The notes under the pieces are model-generated. The model did no database searches and had not been told where the DNA came from. It saw only the letters and a program-made list of their open reading frames with translations. From positions 1-6,381 of the forward strand of contig JADZDZ010000171.1 of NCBI GenBank assembly GCA_020850785.1: DNA of 6,381 nt, read 5' to 3'. This document shows, one piece after another, positions 1 to 5,323 of the stretch. A program made the position numbers and the translations under genes. The first letter of the stretch is position 1. Each line of letters opens with the position of its first letter. The DNA is from Candidatus Sumerlaeota bacterium (lineage in GTDB: Bacteria > Sumerlaeota > Sumerlaeia > SLMS01).

Positions 1-12
1 GTACAAGGCACG

Positions 13-693
13 ATGAAAACTCCCGACGCCGTCATCTTCGACCTCGACGGAACGCTTGTTGATGCGTTCGCAGACATCGCCGCCGCAGTGAATGCCCCGC
101 TGGGCGCGCGTGGAATGCCCACCCATTCCATCGCGCAGGTGAATGCCATGGTTGGCAACGGCGCCGTGAAGCTGATCGAGCGCGCCTCTCCGCCCGGCAC
201 TCCGCTCGAAGTTCGCGAGCAAATCCTCCGCGACATGCTCATCTACTACGCCGCCCACCCCACCGACCACGCGAAGATTTATGACGGCGTGCCGGAGGTC
301 CTCAAAGCTCTTCGCGAGCGCGGCATCCGCCTCGGTATTCTCAGCAACAAGCCGCACGCCATTCTTCTCAACACCTGCGACGTGATGGACCTGACGCCCT
401 ACTTCGATGAAATCATCGGCGAGCGCGAGCCGGACCTTCCCCGCAAGCCGAACCCCCAGTCGCTTCTGGCCATGATCGACCGCATGAATGCAAAATCCCC
501 CATGCTCGTCGGTGATGGCGTCCCCGATGGAGACGTCGCCCAGCGCGCGGGGGTCCCCTACGTTGCCGCCCTGTGGGGATCGCGCACCCGCGAGCAGCTT
601 GCCCACCTGAATCCCATCGCCTGGGGCACCCAGCCACGCGACCTGCTGCGGATTCTTCTGGGCGAGTCCGCTTTTCCACTCGCACCCGCCTGA
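13..693 (+). CDS. HAD-superfamily hydrolase, phosphoglycolate phosphatase (Gph)-like
   Basis: This is a predicted cytoplasmic Mg2+-dependent phosphatase of 226 aa, the usual length for the Gph/PGMB group of HAD hydrolases. All four HAD motifs are visible. Motif I is FDLDGT, with nucleophile Asp10 and acid/base Asp12. Motif II is Ser111 in ILSNK. Motif III is Lys145 in PRKPNP. Motif IV is VGDGVPD, with Asp168 and Asp172; the usual GDS is GDG here. Residues about 15-85 form the helical C1-type cap that sets substrate choice. By family, the substrate could be 2-phosphoglycolate or another small sugar phosphate; the sequence does not decide. The ATG at 13 puts motif I at the normal distance from the N-terminus, with a weak AAGG at 5-8. 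The frame is open to the window's left edge, so a more upstream start cannot be formally excluded. It is the first visible gene of a co-directional run, so it may serve the glycosyltransferase downstream. Confidence 0.88.
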   Translation: MKTPDAVIFDLDGTLVDAFADIAAAVNAPLGARGMPTHSIAQVNAMVGNGAVKLIERASPPGTPLEVREQILRDMLIYYAAHPTDHAKIYDGVPEVLKALRERGIRLGILSNKPHAILLNTCDVMDLTPYFDEIIGEREPDLPRKPNPQSLLAMIDRMNAKSPMLVGDGVPDGDVAQRAGVPYVAALWGSRTREQLAHLNPIAWGTQPRDLLRILLGESAFPLAPA

Positions 694-698
694 CGGTT

Positions 699-714
699 GG
701 CGCGTCATCGCGCC
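699..714 (+). repeat. small GC-rich hairpin between the HAD gene and the membrane-protein gene
   Basis: A perfect 6-bp inverted repeat (GGCGCG, loop TCAT, CGCGCC) starts 6 bp after the HAD stop codon and ends just before the ribosome binding site at 717-723. There is no T-run after it, so it is not a standard intrinsic terminator. It could act as an mRNA-processing or stability stem, or modestly affect loading at the next start. A 6-bp GC stem can also occur by chance in DNA this GC-rich. Confidence 0.35.
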
Positions 715-716
715 TT

Positions 717-723
717 AAGAGGA
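717..723 (+). promoter_or_regulatory. ribosome binding site (AAGAGGA) that selects the GTG start at 733
   Basis: AAGAGGA lies 9 bases before the GTG at 733, which is good Shine-Dalgarno spacing. The alternative in-frame TTG at 697 sits upstream of this site, has no purine-rich sequence at the right distance, and would put 12 charged or polar residues before the first membrane helix. The GTG at 733 is therefore preferred. Confidence 0.7.
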
Positions 724-732
724 TATTTCAAC

Positions 733-1539
733 GTGTTTCAGCGGCCGACTTCCATCACGGTTATTGCCGTCGTAGGCATTATCATCGGCGCTTTTGGATT
801 GATCTGCTCGCCGCTTCAGGCGCTTGGCATGATTCTGCCCGAAGACCCGCAGGCCAACGAGATGATCGAATCCATGGGAATTCCCGCGCCCGAATACAGC
901 CCCACCGCGCGCGTTCTCCTTCTGGTCAGCGCCCTCATCAGCATCGTCGGGGCGGTGCTTCTGCTTTCCGGCAGCATCGGAAGTTTTTGGATGAAGAATT
1001 GGGCGCGGCTTACAATGAACAGCTACGCGATACTCGCGCTCGTGAATGGACTCTTCAACGTCGTGGTGCAAATGATCTTCGTGCTCCCCGGCATGATGTC
1101 CCAGATGCCGCAATTTGCCAACAACAACAGCGGTGCCTACGGCGCCGGCGCGCAGTTCAGCGGCATTCTGGGTGCGCTGCTTGGCTTCGCCTGCATGTCC
1201 ATCTATCCCGTGCTCGTGCTGGTTTTCTACAACCGCGTCGCAACGCGCGAAGCCTTCGCGCTCGGAGGAATCGTTCCCGTCACCGGCTTCCCGCCGCCCG
1301 CCGCCGCCCCCATGGCCGGCTACCACGCACCTTACGGCGCGCCCGGCTACATGCCGTCCGCACAACCGGGATACCCACCGGCCTACGGCGGCCAGCCCTA
1401 CACGCCGCCGCCACCACCACCCGGATACGGTGCGCCGCGTGGATCGAACGCGCGTCCTCATGATCCGGGGCCGCTGCCTCCCCCCGACCAGCCTCCCGCG
1501 CCGCCGGGATCGCAGCCGCCGCCACCGCCACAAACGTGA
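733..1539 (+). CDS. four-helix integral membrane protein with Pro/Gly/Tyr-rich C-terminal tail
   Basis: I do not recognise a named family. The protein (268 aa from GTG 733) has four clear hydrophobic segments at about residues 7-31, 60-82, 97-119 and 143-166. A loop of about 28 residues follows the first helix, and a short Asn/Gly-rich loop (NNNSGAYGAG) precedes the fourth. From about residue 176 to the end is a low-complexity tail rich in Pro, Gly, Tyr and Ala. It has repeated PGY/PPAYGG-like units, a six-proline run (225-230) and a five-proline run (262-266) just before the C-terminal Gln-Thr. With an even helix count both termini lie on the same side, probably the cytoplasm. Small membrane proteins with such tails are common in bacteria, and the tail may bind partners or be a disordered tether. 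Its stop codon overlaps the next gene by 4 bp. The membrane topology is clear; the function is unknown. Confidence 0.8.
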   Translation: MFQRPTSITVIAVVGIIIGAFGLICSPLQALGMILPEDPQANEMIESMGIPAPEYSPTARVLLLVSALISIVGAVLLLSGSIGSFWMKNWARLTMNSYAILALVNGLFNVVVQMIFVLPGMMSQMPQFANNNSGAYGAGAQFSGILGALLGFACMSIYPVLVLVFYNRVATREAFALGGIVPVTGFPPPAAAPMAGYHAPYGAPGYMPSAQPGYPPAYGGQPYTPPPPPPGYGAPRGSNARPHDPGPLPPPDQPPAPPGSQPPPPPQT

Positions 1540-2432
1540 GCGTCGCCGCACGACCCCGCTTCACCATTCTCATCTGCGTGAAGGATCGCGTCGCGCACCT
1601 GCGCGCGTGCCTCGCATCCCTGCGTAGCGTCGCCGCCGAAGCCGCCTGCGAACTCATGATCGTGTGCGACGGCGGTCCCCCATCGCTTCACGATGACGTC
1701 GCGGACCTGCTGCAGATCGGCCATTGGTCCACGCGCTGGCTGCACGTTCCCGCCGGCGGTCCCGCGAAGGCCCGCAACGCGGCGCTCGCCCAGGCCAGCG
1801 GTGAACTCATTCTCTTCCTCAACGATGACATCCGCTGCGAACCGGGCCTCCTGCGCGCGCACGATGCCGCGCAACGCAAACAACCGGGCCACGCCGTCAT
1901 GGGAAACACGCGCTGGGCCCCCGAAGCCTGCACCAGCGAATTCATGCACTGGGTTGCGCATCACGATTCCTTCTACTACCTGATCGCCGATGCCTCCAAC
2001 GCCGGCTGGGAATATTTTCACACGATGAATCTCAGCATCGATCGACGCTGGTTCGACGAAGGGCATCGCTTCGACGAAAAATTTCCCGACCCCGCCTTCG
2101 AGGACACCGAACTCGGCTACCGCCTCTGCACGAAACACGGCCTCAAGCTGGCCATGGCCTACGACGCCGTCCTCTACCACGTGCATGAATACACGCCCGA
2201 CCAGTACGTGGAAAAATCGCGCGAACGGGGACGAAGCGCGCGCCGCTTCTGCGACCTTTATCCTGAAATGCGCGAGCGCATCATCAGCGAGTATGAATCG
2301 CTTGTGAACAGGGAGGATTCCTTCCGCGGAAAGGTTTCCCGCGTCATCAATCGTCGCGACACCCTTGATGAATGGGAATTGCGGATTGCGAAAGCGTTCA
2401 TGGAAGGTTATGAAGACCCAAACACACCGTGA
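1536..2432 (+). CDS. family-2 (GT-A fold) glycosyltransferase
   Basis: This is a predicted soluble 298-aa glycosyltransferase that moves a sugar from a nucleotide-sugar donor to an unknown acceptor. The N-terminal GT-A strand FTILICVKDR (9-18) is followed by LMIVCDGG (40-47), the AKARNAAL segment (77-84), and the metal/nucleotide-binding LFLNDD (93-98), where NDD replaces the classic DxD. The C-terminal half contains MNLSIDRRWFDE (164-175) and the acidic FEDTELGYRL (188-197), which holds the likely catalytic base and resembles the galactosyltransferase C-terminal (Glyco_transf_7C) region. There is a basic, helical tail from about 225. No membrane helix is visible. The GTG at 1536 is the first possible start after an in-frame stop at 1461-1463. 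It overlaps the upstream TGA as GTGA, and no Shine-Dalgarno precedes it, so translational coupling is likely. Donor and acceptor cannot be inferred; cell-surface glycan assembly is the usual role. Confidence 0.85.
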   Translation: MSVAARPRFTILICVKDRVAHLRACLASLRSVAAEAACELMIVCDGGPPSLHDDVADLLQIGHWSTRWLHVPAGGPAKARNAALAQASGELILFLNDDIRCEPGLLRAHDAAQRKQPGHAVMGNTRWAPEACTSEFMHWVAHHDSFYYLIADASNAGWEYFHTMNLSIDRRWFDEGHRFDEKFPDPAFEDTELGYRLCTKHGLKLAMAYDAVLYHVHEYTPDQYVEKSRERGRSARRFCDLYPEMRERIISEYESLVNREDSFRGKVSRVINRRDTLDEWELRIAKAFMEGYEDPNTP

Positions 2433-2436
2433 AGGA
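2431..2436 (+). promoter_or_regulatory. ribosome binding site (GAAGGA) deciding the lipoprotein start
   Basis: GAAGGA overlaps the end of the glycosyltransferase gene and lies 8 bases before the ATG at 2445. The earlier in-frame ATG at 2436 shares its first base with this site and has no Shine-Dalgarno at usable distance. The start at 2445 is preferred; the choice changes only three residues of the signal peptide. Confidence 0.6.
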
Positions 2437-2444
2437 TGAATGAC

Positions 2445-3737
2445 ATGACAAGACTACTCACCGTTCTTCTCAGCCTCGGCCTCCTTGGCGGCTGCGGAAG
2501 TCGTGTGCACTACGCGGAGTCCGCCGGAGCCTATCAGGCAGCGGCGCCGCCGGCAGGTGCGAGGCCTGAAGCAATGAAGGCATCGCGCATGACCGGAGCC
2601 CTTGCCGCGCCCGCCAGCATCGACCTTCCCAGCATGGATGTCTCGCCGGCTCCCGTCGCGCCGCCCGCCACCAACGCAGGGGACATGGACCCCGCAAAGC
2701 CCGGCGCCAAGCGCAAGATTGTCTATACAGCACACCTTGGCCTGCGCGTGCCCAACAAGCGCAACAGCACCGACGCCGTTCGCCAGATCGTCGAAAAGCA
2801 CGGCGGCTTCGTTCAGAATTCCACGCTCGACGACATCACCTTCCGCGTGGACCCCAAGGAATTCGACGCAACGATCGCGGAATTGGAAGCACTCGGCGAA
2901 GTCACCTCCCGCAACATCAACAGCAACGACATCACGGAACAATACACCGACGTCGAGCTGCGTCTGGAAACCGCGAATTCATCGCGCCAGCGCCTGATGA
3001 CCCTCCTCGAAAAGGCCACCGCCACCAAGGACGTGATCGAAATCGAGCGCGATCTTCGCCGCCTGACAGAGGAAATCGAAACGATGAAGGGGCGCCTGCG
3101 CGTGCTCAGCGACCAGGTTGATCTCGCAACAATCACCGTGCATCTTGAGGAAAAATTCCTCGATCAGGCACCCGCGCCCCGCCGCACCAGCACCCCCTAC
3201 GCATGGATGAACGAAACGGGCATCGACCAGACGCTCGCCGTCGTGGACGCCGACCCCTCCATGTCCCGCGGAACGATTTTCTGCGGGCCAAAATTCCGCC
3301 TCGCCACGGAAGACAAAGCCCCCGTTCCCCATGGATTCGTTCCGCTGGAAATGCGACGCGACTACATCATGGCCGGCACGCCGGAGGACTCGCGCCTGCG
3401 CGTTCGCGCCTTCAAAATCCCCAAGGAACAAAAGGGTGACATGGAATTCTGGCGCGCCGCCTTCCGCAAGGAACTCGCCGACAATCGCGGCTATGACGTC
3501 AAATCAACCACGGCGGAATTCGCCATGAACGATCCCGACCTTGAGGCGGCCCGCTTCACCACCGAGGTCAACTACTCCGGCGAAAAATGGGTCTATGACG
3601 CCTGGATCATTCGCGACAAGGAGGAGTCGAACGAGTTTGTGACCGTGGAGTTCGCACACCTGAAGGCGAACGACGGCAAGGACGGTTACAACTACAACAG
3701 CTCCGTTGAAAAAGCCGTCGCGGGAATCGACATGTAA
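2445..3737 (+). CDS. DUF4349-type lipoprotein with an extra, unrecognised C-terminal domain
   Basis: This is a predicted exported lipoprotein of 430 aa. The signal peptide MTRLLTVLLSLGLLGGC ends in a lipobox (LGGC) with the lipidated Cys at residue 17. A Pro/Ala-rich linker follows to about residue 87. Residues about 90-237 match the DUF4349 pattern: KIVYTAHLGLRV, then GGFVQN, FRVDPKEFD, a LEALGEVTSRNI strand, and DITEQYTDVELRLE. A long charged helix, probably a coiled coil, spans about 172-222 and leads into the strand ATITVHLEEK. DUF4349 proteins usually end soon after this with a transmembrane helix. Here there is none; instead about 180 residues of mixed alpha/beta character follow (about 250-430) that I cannot place, with an FWRAAFRKEL helix and strand-like segments such as KWVYDAWIIRDK. 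It is the last gene before the terminator. DUF4349 has no firm biochemical role. The alternative start at 2436 adds three residues. Confidence 0.78.
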   Translation: MTRLLTVLLSLGLLGGCGSRVHYAESAGAYQAAAPPAGARPEAMKASRMTGALAAPASIDLPSMDVSPAPVAPPATNAGDMDPAKPGAKRKIVYTAHLGLRVPNKRNSTDAVRQIVEKHGGFVQNSTLDDITFRVDPKEFDATIAELEALGEVTSRNINSNDITEQYTDVELRLETANSSRQRLMTLLEKATATKDVIEIERDLRRLTEEIETMKGRLRVLSDQVDLATITVHLEEKFLDQAPAPRRTSTPYAWMNETGIDQTLAVVDADPSMSRGTIFCGPKFRLATEDKAPVPHGFVPLEMRRDYIMAGTPEDSRLRVRAFKIPKEQKGDMEFWRAAFRKELADNRGYDVKSTTAEFAMNDPDLEAARFTTEVNYSGEKWVYDAWIIRDKEESNEFVTVEFAHLKANDGKDGYNYNSSVEKAVAGIDM

Positions 3738-3764
3738 TTATCATCAAACCCGAAACGACTTTGC

Positions 3765-3795
3765 AAAAGGCGCATCGCGGTCAGATGCGCCTTTT
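3765..3795 (+). terminator. strong Rho-independent terminator of the four-gene run
   Basis: A perfect 12-bp inverted repeat (AAAAGGCGCATC at 3765-3776 and GATGCGCCTTTT at 3784-3795) encloses a 7-base loop. The GC-rich core is followed by TTTTCT, and the whole lies 27 bp after the lipoprotein stop codon. The A-tract on the left arm makes it symmetrical, so it could also stop transcription on the minus strand, although no minus-strand gene runs toward it nearby. Confidence 0.92.
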
Positions 3796-3819
3796 CTACA
3801 TATTCCGCACACTTTTTGG

Positions 3820-3848
3820 TGGACCGATCCAACATTACTTCCCATAAT
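3820..3848 (+). promoter_or_regulatory. possible sigma70-type promoter for the thioredoxin-like/CBM48 gene
   Basis: CATAAT at 3843-3848 matches the -10 consensus at five of six bases. TGGACC at 3820-3825, 17 bp upstream, matches TTGACA at four of six. A promoter is expected here because a strong terminator ends the upstream transcript and the gene at 3881 needs its own. The match is modest, and the local AT-rich stretch could produce it by chance. Confidence 0.3.
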
Positions 3849-3867
3849 TTCCGCATTACTGCATTTC

Positions 3868-3873
3868 GAGGGA
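3868..3873 (+). promoter_or_regulatory. ribosome binding site (GAGGGA) for the gene at 3881
   Basis: GAGGGA lies 7 bases before the ATG at 3881 and supports that start. Its last bases are part of GGATCGG (3871-3877), which is complementary to CCGATCC at 3824-3830 in the same leader. A leader hairpin could therefore partly mask the site. Confidence 0.6.
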
Positions 3874-3880
3874 TCGGATC

Positions 3881-4930
3881 ATGCAAATCGTCACGCGCTT
3901 CATCTGCCTGCTTCTGTTGCTCATTCCTGTATATACGATCGCGCAGACCCAAACACCAGAGCCGCCAAAAACAATTCACTGGTTCGGCACTTGGGAGGAA
4001 GCACGCAAGGACAGCGTGGCCAAGGGTCAGCCCCGATTGATTTACTTCTACAATCATCGCGCGCGCCCCTGCAAAGTCATGCAGGAACAGACCTTCACCG
4101 ATCCGCGCGTCATCGCCCTCTTGTCGGAATTCTCCTGCGCCGCCCTTCACAACGAAGTTAACCGCGAACTCGCGAAGCGATTCCAACTCGTCAAAGTCCC
4201 CACGATGATCTTCGTCGATGCGCAGGGGAACATGATCGACCGCGCCGTCGGCACCAAGTCTCCCGATGAATTTGTCCTCTATCTGGAACGCATGAAGCGC
4301 GCATCCGACGAGGCCAAGGCGGCGAAGAAGCAGATGGATGCCTTCACAAAAACGCCCGTCGATTTTCTGCGGCCCGGAAAGAACACAAGGCCCATAACGC
4401 TGCGCTACACCGACCCCGGCGCGAAGAAGGTTGCAATCATTGGCGACTTCAACGACTGGCGCGAACCCGGCACTCCGCTCGTGCGAAATCCCAACGGCAT
4501 CTGGGAAACGGTGCTCCACCTGCAGGAAGGCGTTTACGAATACAAGTATATGGTCAACGACACCGAATGGAAGCAGGACACTGCCAATCCCCTCGCACAG
4601 GCCAACCCCTTCGGCAACGCCAACTCTGTCATCATTGTCGGCAATGCGAAGACCTCCCCGATCATTGACGGACGCAACGTCAGCTTCATCATCTACAACA
4701 CACAGGCGAAAAAAATCGAGGTCGCGGGAACCTTCAACAACTGGCAGTTGCTTCAGATGTTCCGAAATCCCAACGACGCGGGAATGTGGGGCGTGCGTTA
4801 CGAAAACCTCGTCCCCGGCCGCTATGAATACAAGTTCGTCGTCGATGGTGAATGGACGGCGGATGCGGAAAACTACACCGCCGTTTCCGACGGCAAAGGG
4901 AACTGGAACAGTTCCTTCATCATTCGGTAA
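3881..4930 (+). CDS. secreted thioredoxin-like protein fused to two tandem CBM48/AMPK-type glycan-binding domains
   Basis: The protein is 349 aa. A signal peptide (about 1-21, hydrophobic core ICLLLLLIPVY, likely cut after TIA) is followed by a Thioredoxin_7-like domain at about 31-140. This contains TWEEARKDSVAKGQ, the strand RLIYFY, the active-site position ARPCK (61-65) and the cis-proline loop VPT (106-108). The usual CxxC is AxxC: only Cys64 remains, and Cys86 is the only other mature cysteine, so classical disulfide exchange is unlikely. A short linker leads to two early-set/CBM48 repeats at about 170-253 and 265-349. Each keeps the family hallmarks: GDFNDW then EYKYMV then EW in the first, and GTFNNW then EYKFVV then EW in the second. 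In AMPK-beta and branching enzymes these tryptophans and the lysine contact alpha-glucan. No catalytic domain follows. The gene is flanked by its own leader and a long gap, so it is probably monocistronic. Possible roles are a periplasmic or surface alpha-glucan-binding protein or a chaperone-like scaffold. Confidence 0.85.
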   Translation: MQIVTRFICLLLLLIPVYTIAQTQTPEPPKTIHWFGTWEEARKDSVAKGQPRLIYFYNHRARPCKVMQEQTFTDPRVIALLSEFSCAALHNEVNRELAKRFQLVKVPTMIFVDAQGNMIDRAVGTKSPDEFVLYLERMKRASDEAKAAKKQMDAFTKTPVDFLRPGKNTRPITLRYTDPGAKKVAIIGDFNDWREPGTPLVRNPNGIWETVLHLQEGVYEYKYMVNDTEWKQDTANPLAQANPFGNANSVIIVGNAKTSPIIDGRNVSFIIYNTQAKKIEVAGTFNNWQLLQMFRNPNDAGMWGVRYENLVPGRYEYKFVVDGEWTADAENYTAVSDGKGNWNSSFIIR

Positions 4931-5041
4931 CGCGGGAACCCTTTTCGCACATCGCTCAAACGGCCACGCCGTTCGGGGGGCGCCTTATGACATTTCAAAA
5001 AAAGAAGTGACCATTTTGAAACTTGAGCGCACTTTACTTTC

Positions 5042-5092
5042 GTGGCGAGGGCGTCTCGCCCTCGCATGTGTGGATGGGCGGGGAGCCTTCGG
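5042..5092 (+). repeat. GC-rich palindromic intergenic repeat, copy 1
   Basis: This 51-bp unit starts GTGGCGAGGGCGTCTCGCC and ends GAGCCTTCGG. Its first 36 bp are identical to copy 2 at 5265-5300. It contains a perfect 9-bp stem, GCGAGGGCG (5045-5053) with CGCCCTCGC (5057-5065), across a TCT loop. A competing 6-bp stem, GGCGAG with CTCGCC (5044-5049 and 5055-5060), is also possible. The size, GC content, hairpin and intergenic location resemble REP/BIME-type dispersed elements. Whether it is dispersed in the genome cannot be seen from this window. Confidence 0.8.
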
Positions 5093-5264
5093 GATAATGA
5101 GAAAGTGAAGTTGAAAAAATTTTTCCGCAAGGTCGCTCGTGGTTGAAAAAATGCGTGGGCGGGATCTCCACATCACGAAAGGCATTCGATCATCTGGTCC
5201 ATCTCATTGTTCAAGTGAAGTCCCCTCCATCAGCACCATCTCACAATGAAGGAGTTCTTCCTTG

Positions 5265-5314
5265 GTGGCGAGGGCGTCTCGCCCTCGCATGTGTGGATGG
5301 CTACGAGCCTTCGG
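5265..5314 (+). repeat. GC-rich palindromic intergenic repeat, copy 2
   Basis: This is a direct, same-orientation copy of the element at 5042-5092. The first 36 bp (5265-5300, including the 9-bp hairpin at 5268-5288) are identical, followed by a diverged patch of 4 to 5 bases with a 1-bp length difference, then the shared GAGCCTTCGG (5305-5314). A loosely similar pyrimidine-rich stretch precedes both copies (5031-5041 and 5254-5264). It ends 9 bp from the stop codon of the minus-strand oxidoreductase, so on that strand it forms the immediate 3' untranslated hairpin. Confidence 0.8.
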
Positions 5315-5323
5315 AAAAACGCC

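Larger units (their letters stand above)
4931..5323. other. 393-bp intergenic region between convergent genes, with no credible gene
   Basis: I see no protein gene here. The short open frames on both strands run through the palindromic repeats, lack ribosome binding sites and resemble no family. Apart from the two repeat copies (listed separately), it contains a 6-bp hairpin AACGGC/GCCGTT at 4959-4973, an AT-rich inverted repeat TTTCAAAA/TTTTGAAA at 4993-5000 and 5014-5021, and an 11-bp direct repeat GTTGAAAAAAT at 5110-5120 and 5142-5152. None of these hairpins has a T-run typical of an intrinsic terminator. Both flanking genes end here, so transcription from both sides must stop within or near this region. 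Confidence 0.6.

Noticed and set aside
573..1463. 296-aa plus-strand open frame overlapping the HAD and membrane-protein genes
   Set aside because: It is an Arg-rich out-of-frame reading of GC-rich DNA, conflicting with two genes that have clear motifs or membrane helices.
697..1539. TTG at 697 as the start of the membrane protein
   Set aside because: The Shine-Dalgarno AAGAGGA lies downstream of this TTG and at correct spacing for the GTG at 733.
3703..4522. 275-aa minus-strand open frame across the terminator and the thioredoxin-like gene
   Set aside because: It spans the clear plus-strand terminator and two plus-strand genes antisense; its composition is that of a shadow frame.
5045..5065. 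Palindromic repeat hairpin as a canonical intrinsic terminator
   Set aside because: Neither strand shows a T-run after the stem in either copy; it may still affect transcript ends but does not meet the usual pattern.
4873..5130. 85-aa minus-strand open frame overlapping the end of the CBM48 gene
   Set aside because: It is antisense to a well-supported coding end and otherwise made of repeat copy 1 and AT-rich spacer; no family resemblance.
5042..5314. Two repeat copies as the remains of a CRISPR array
   Set aside because: Only two units, a 172-bp separation, non-uniform unit ends and no cas genes.
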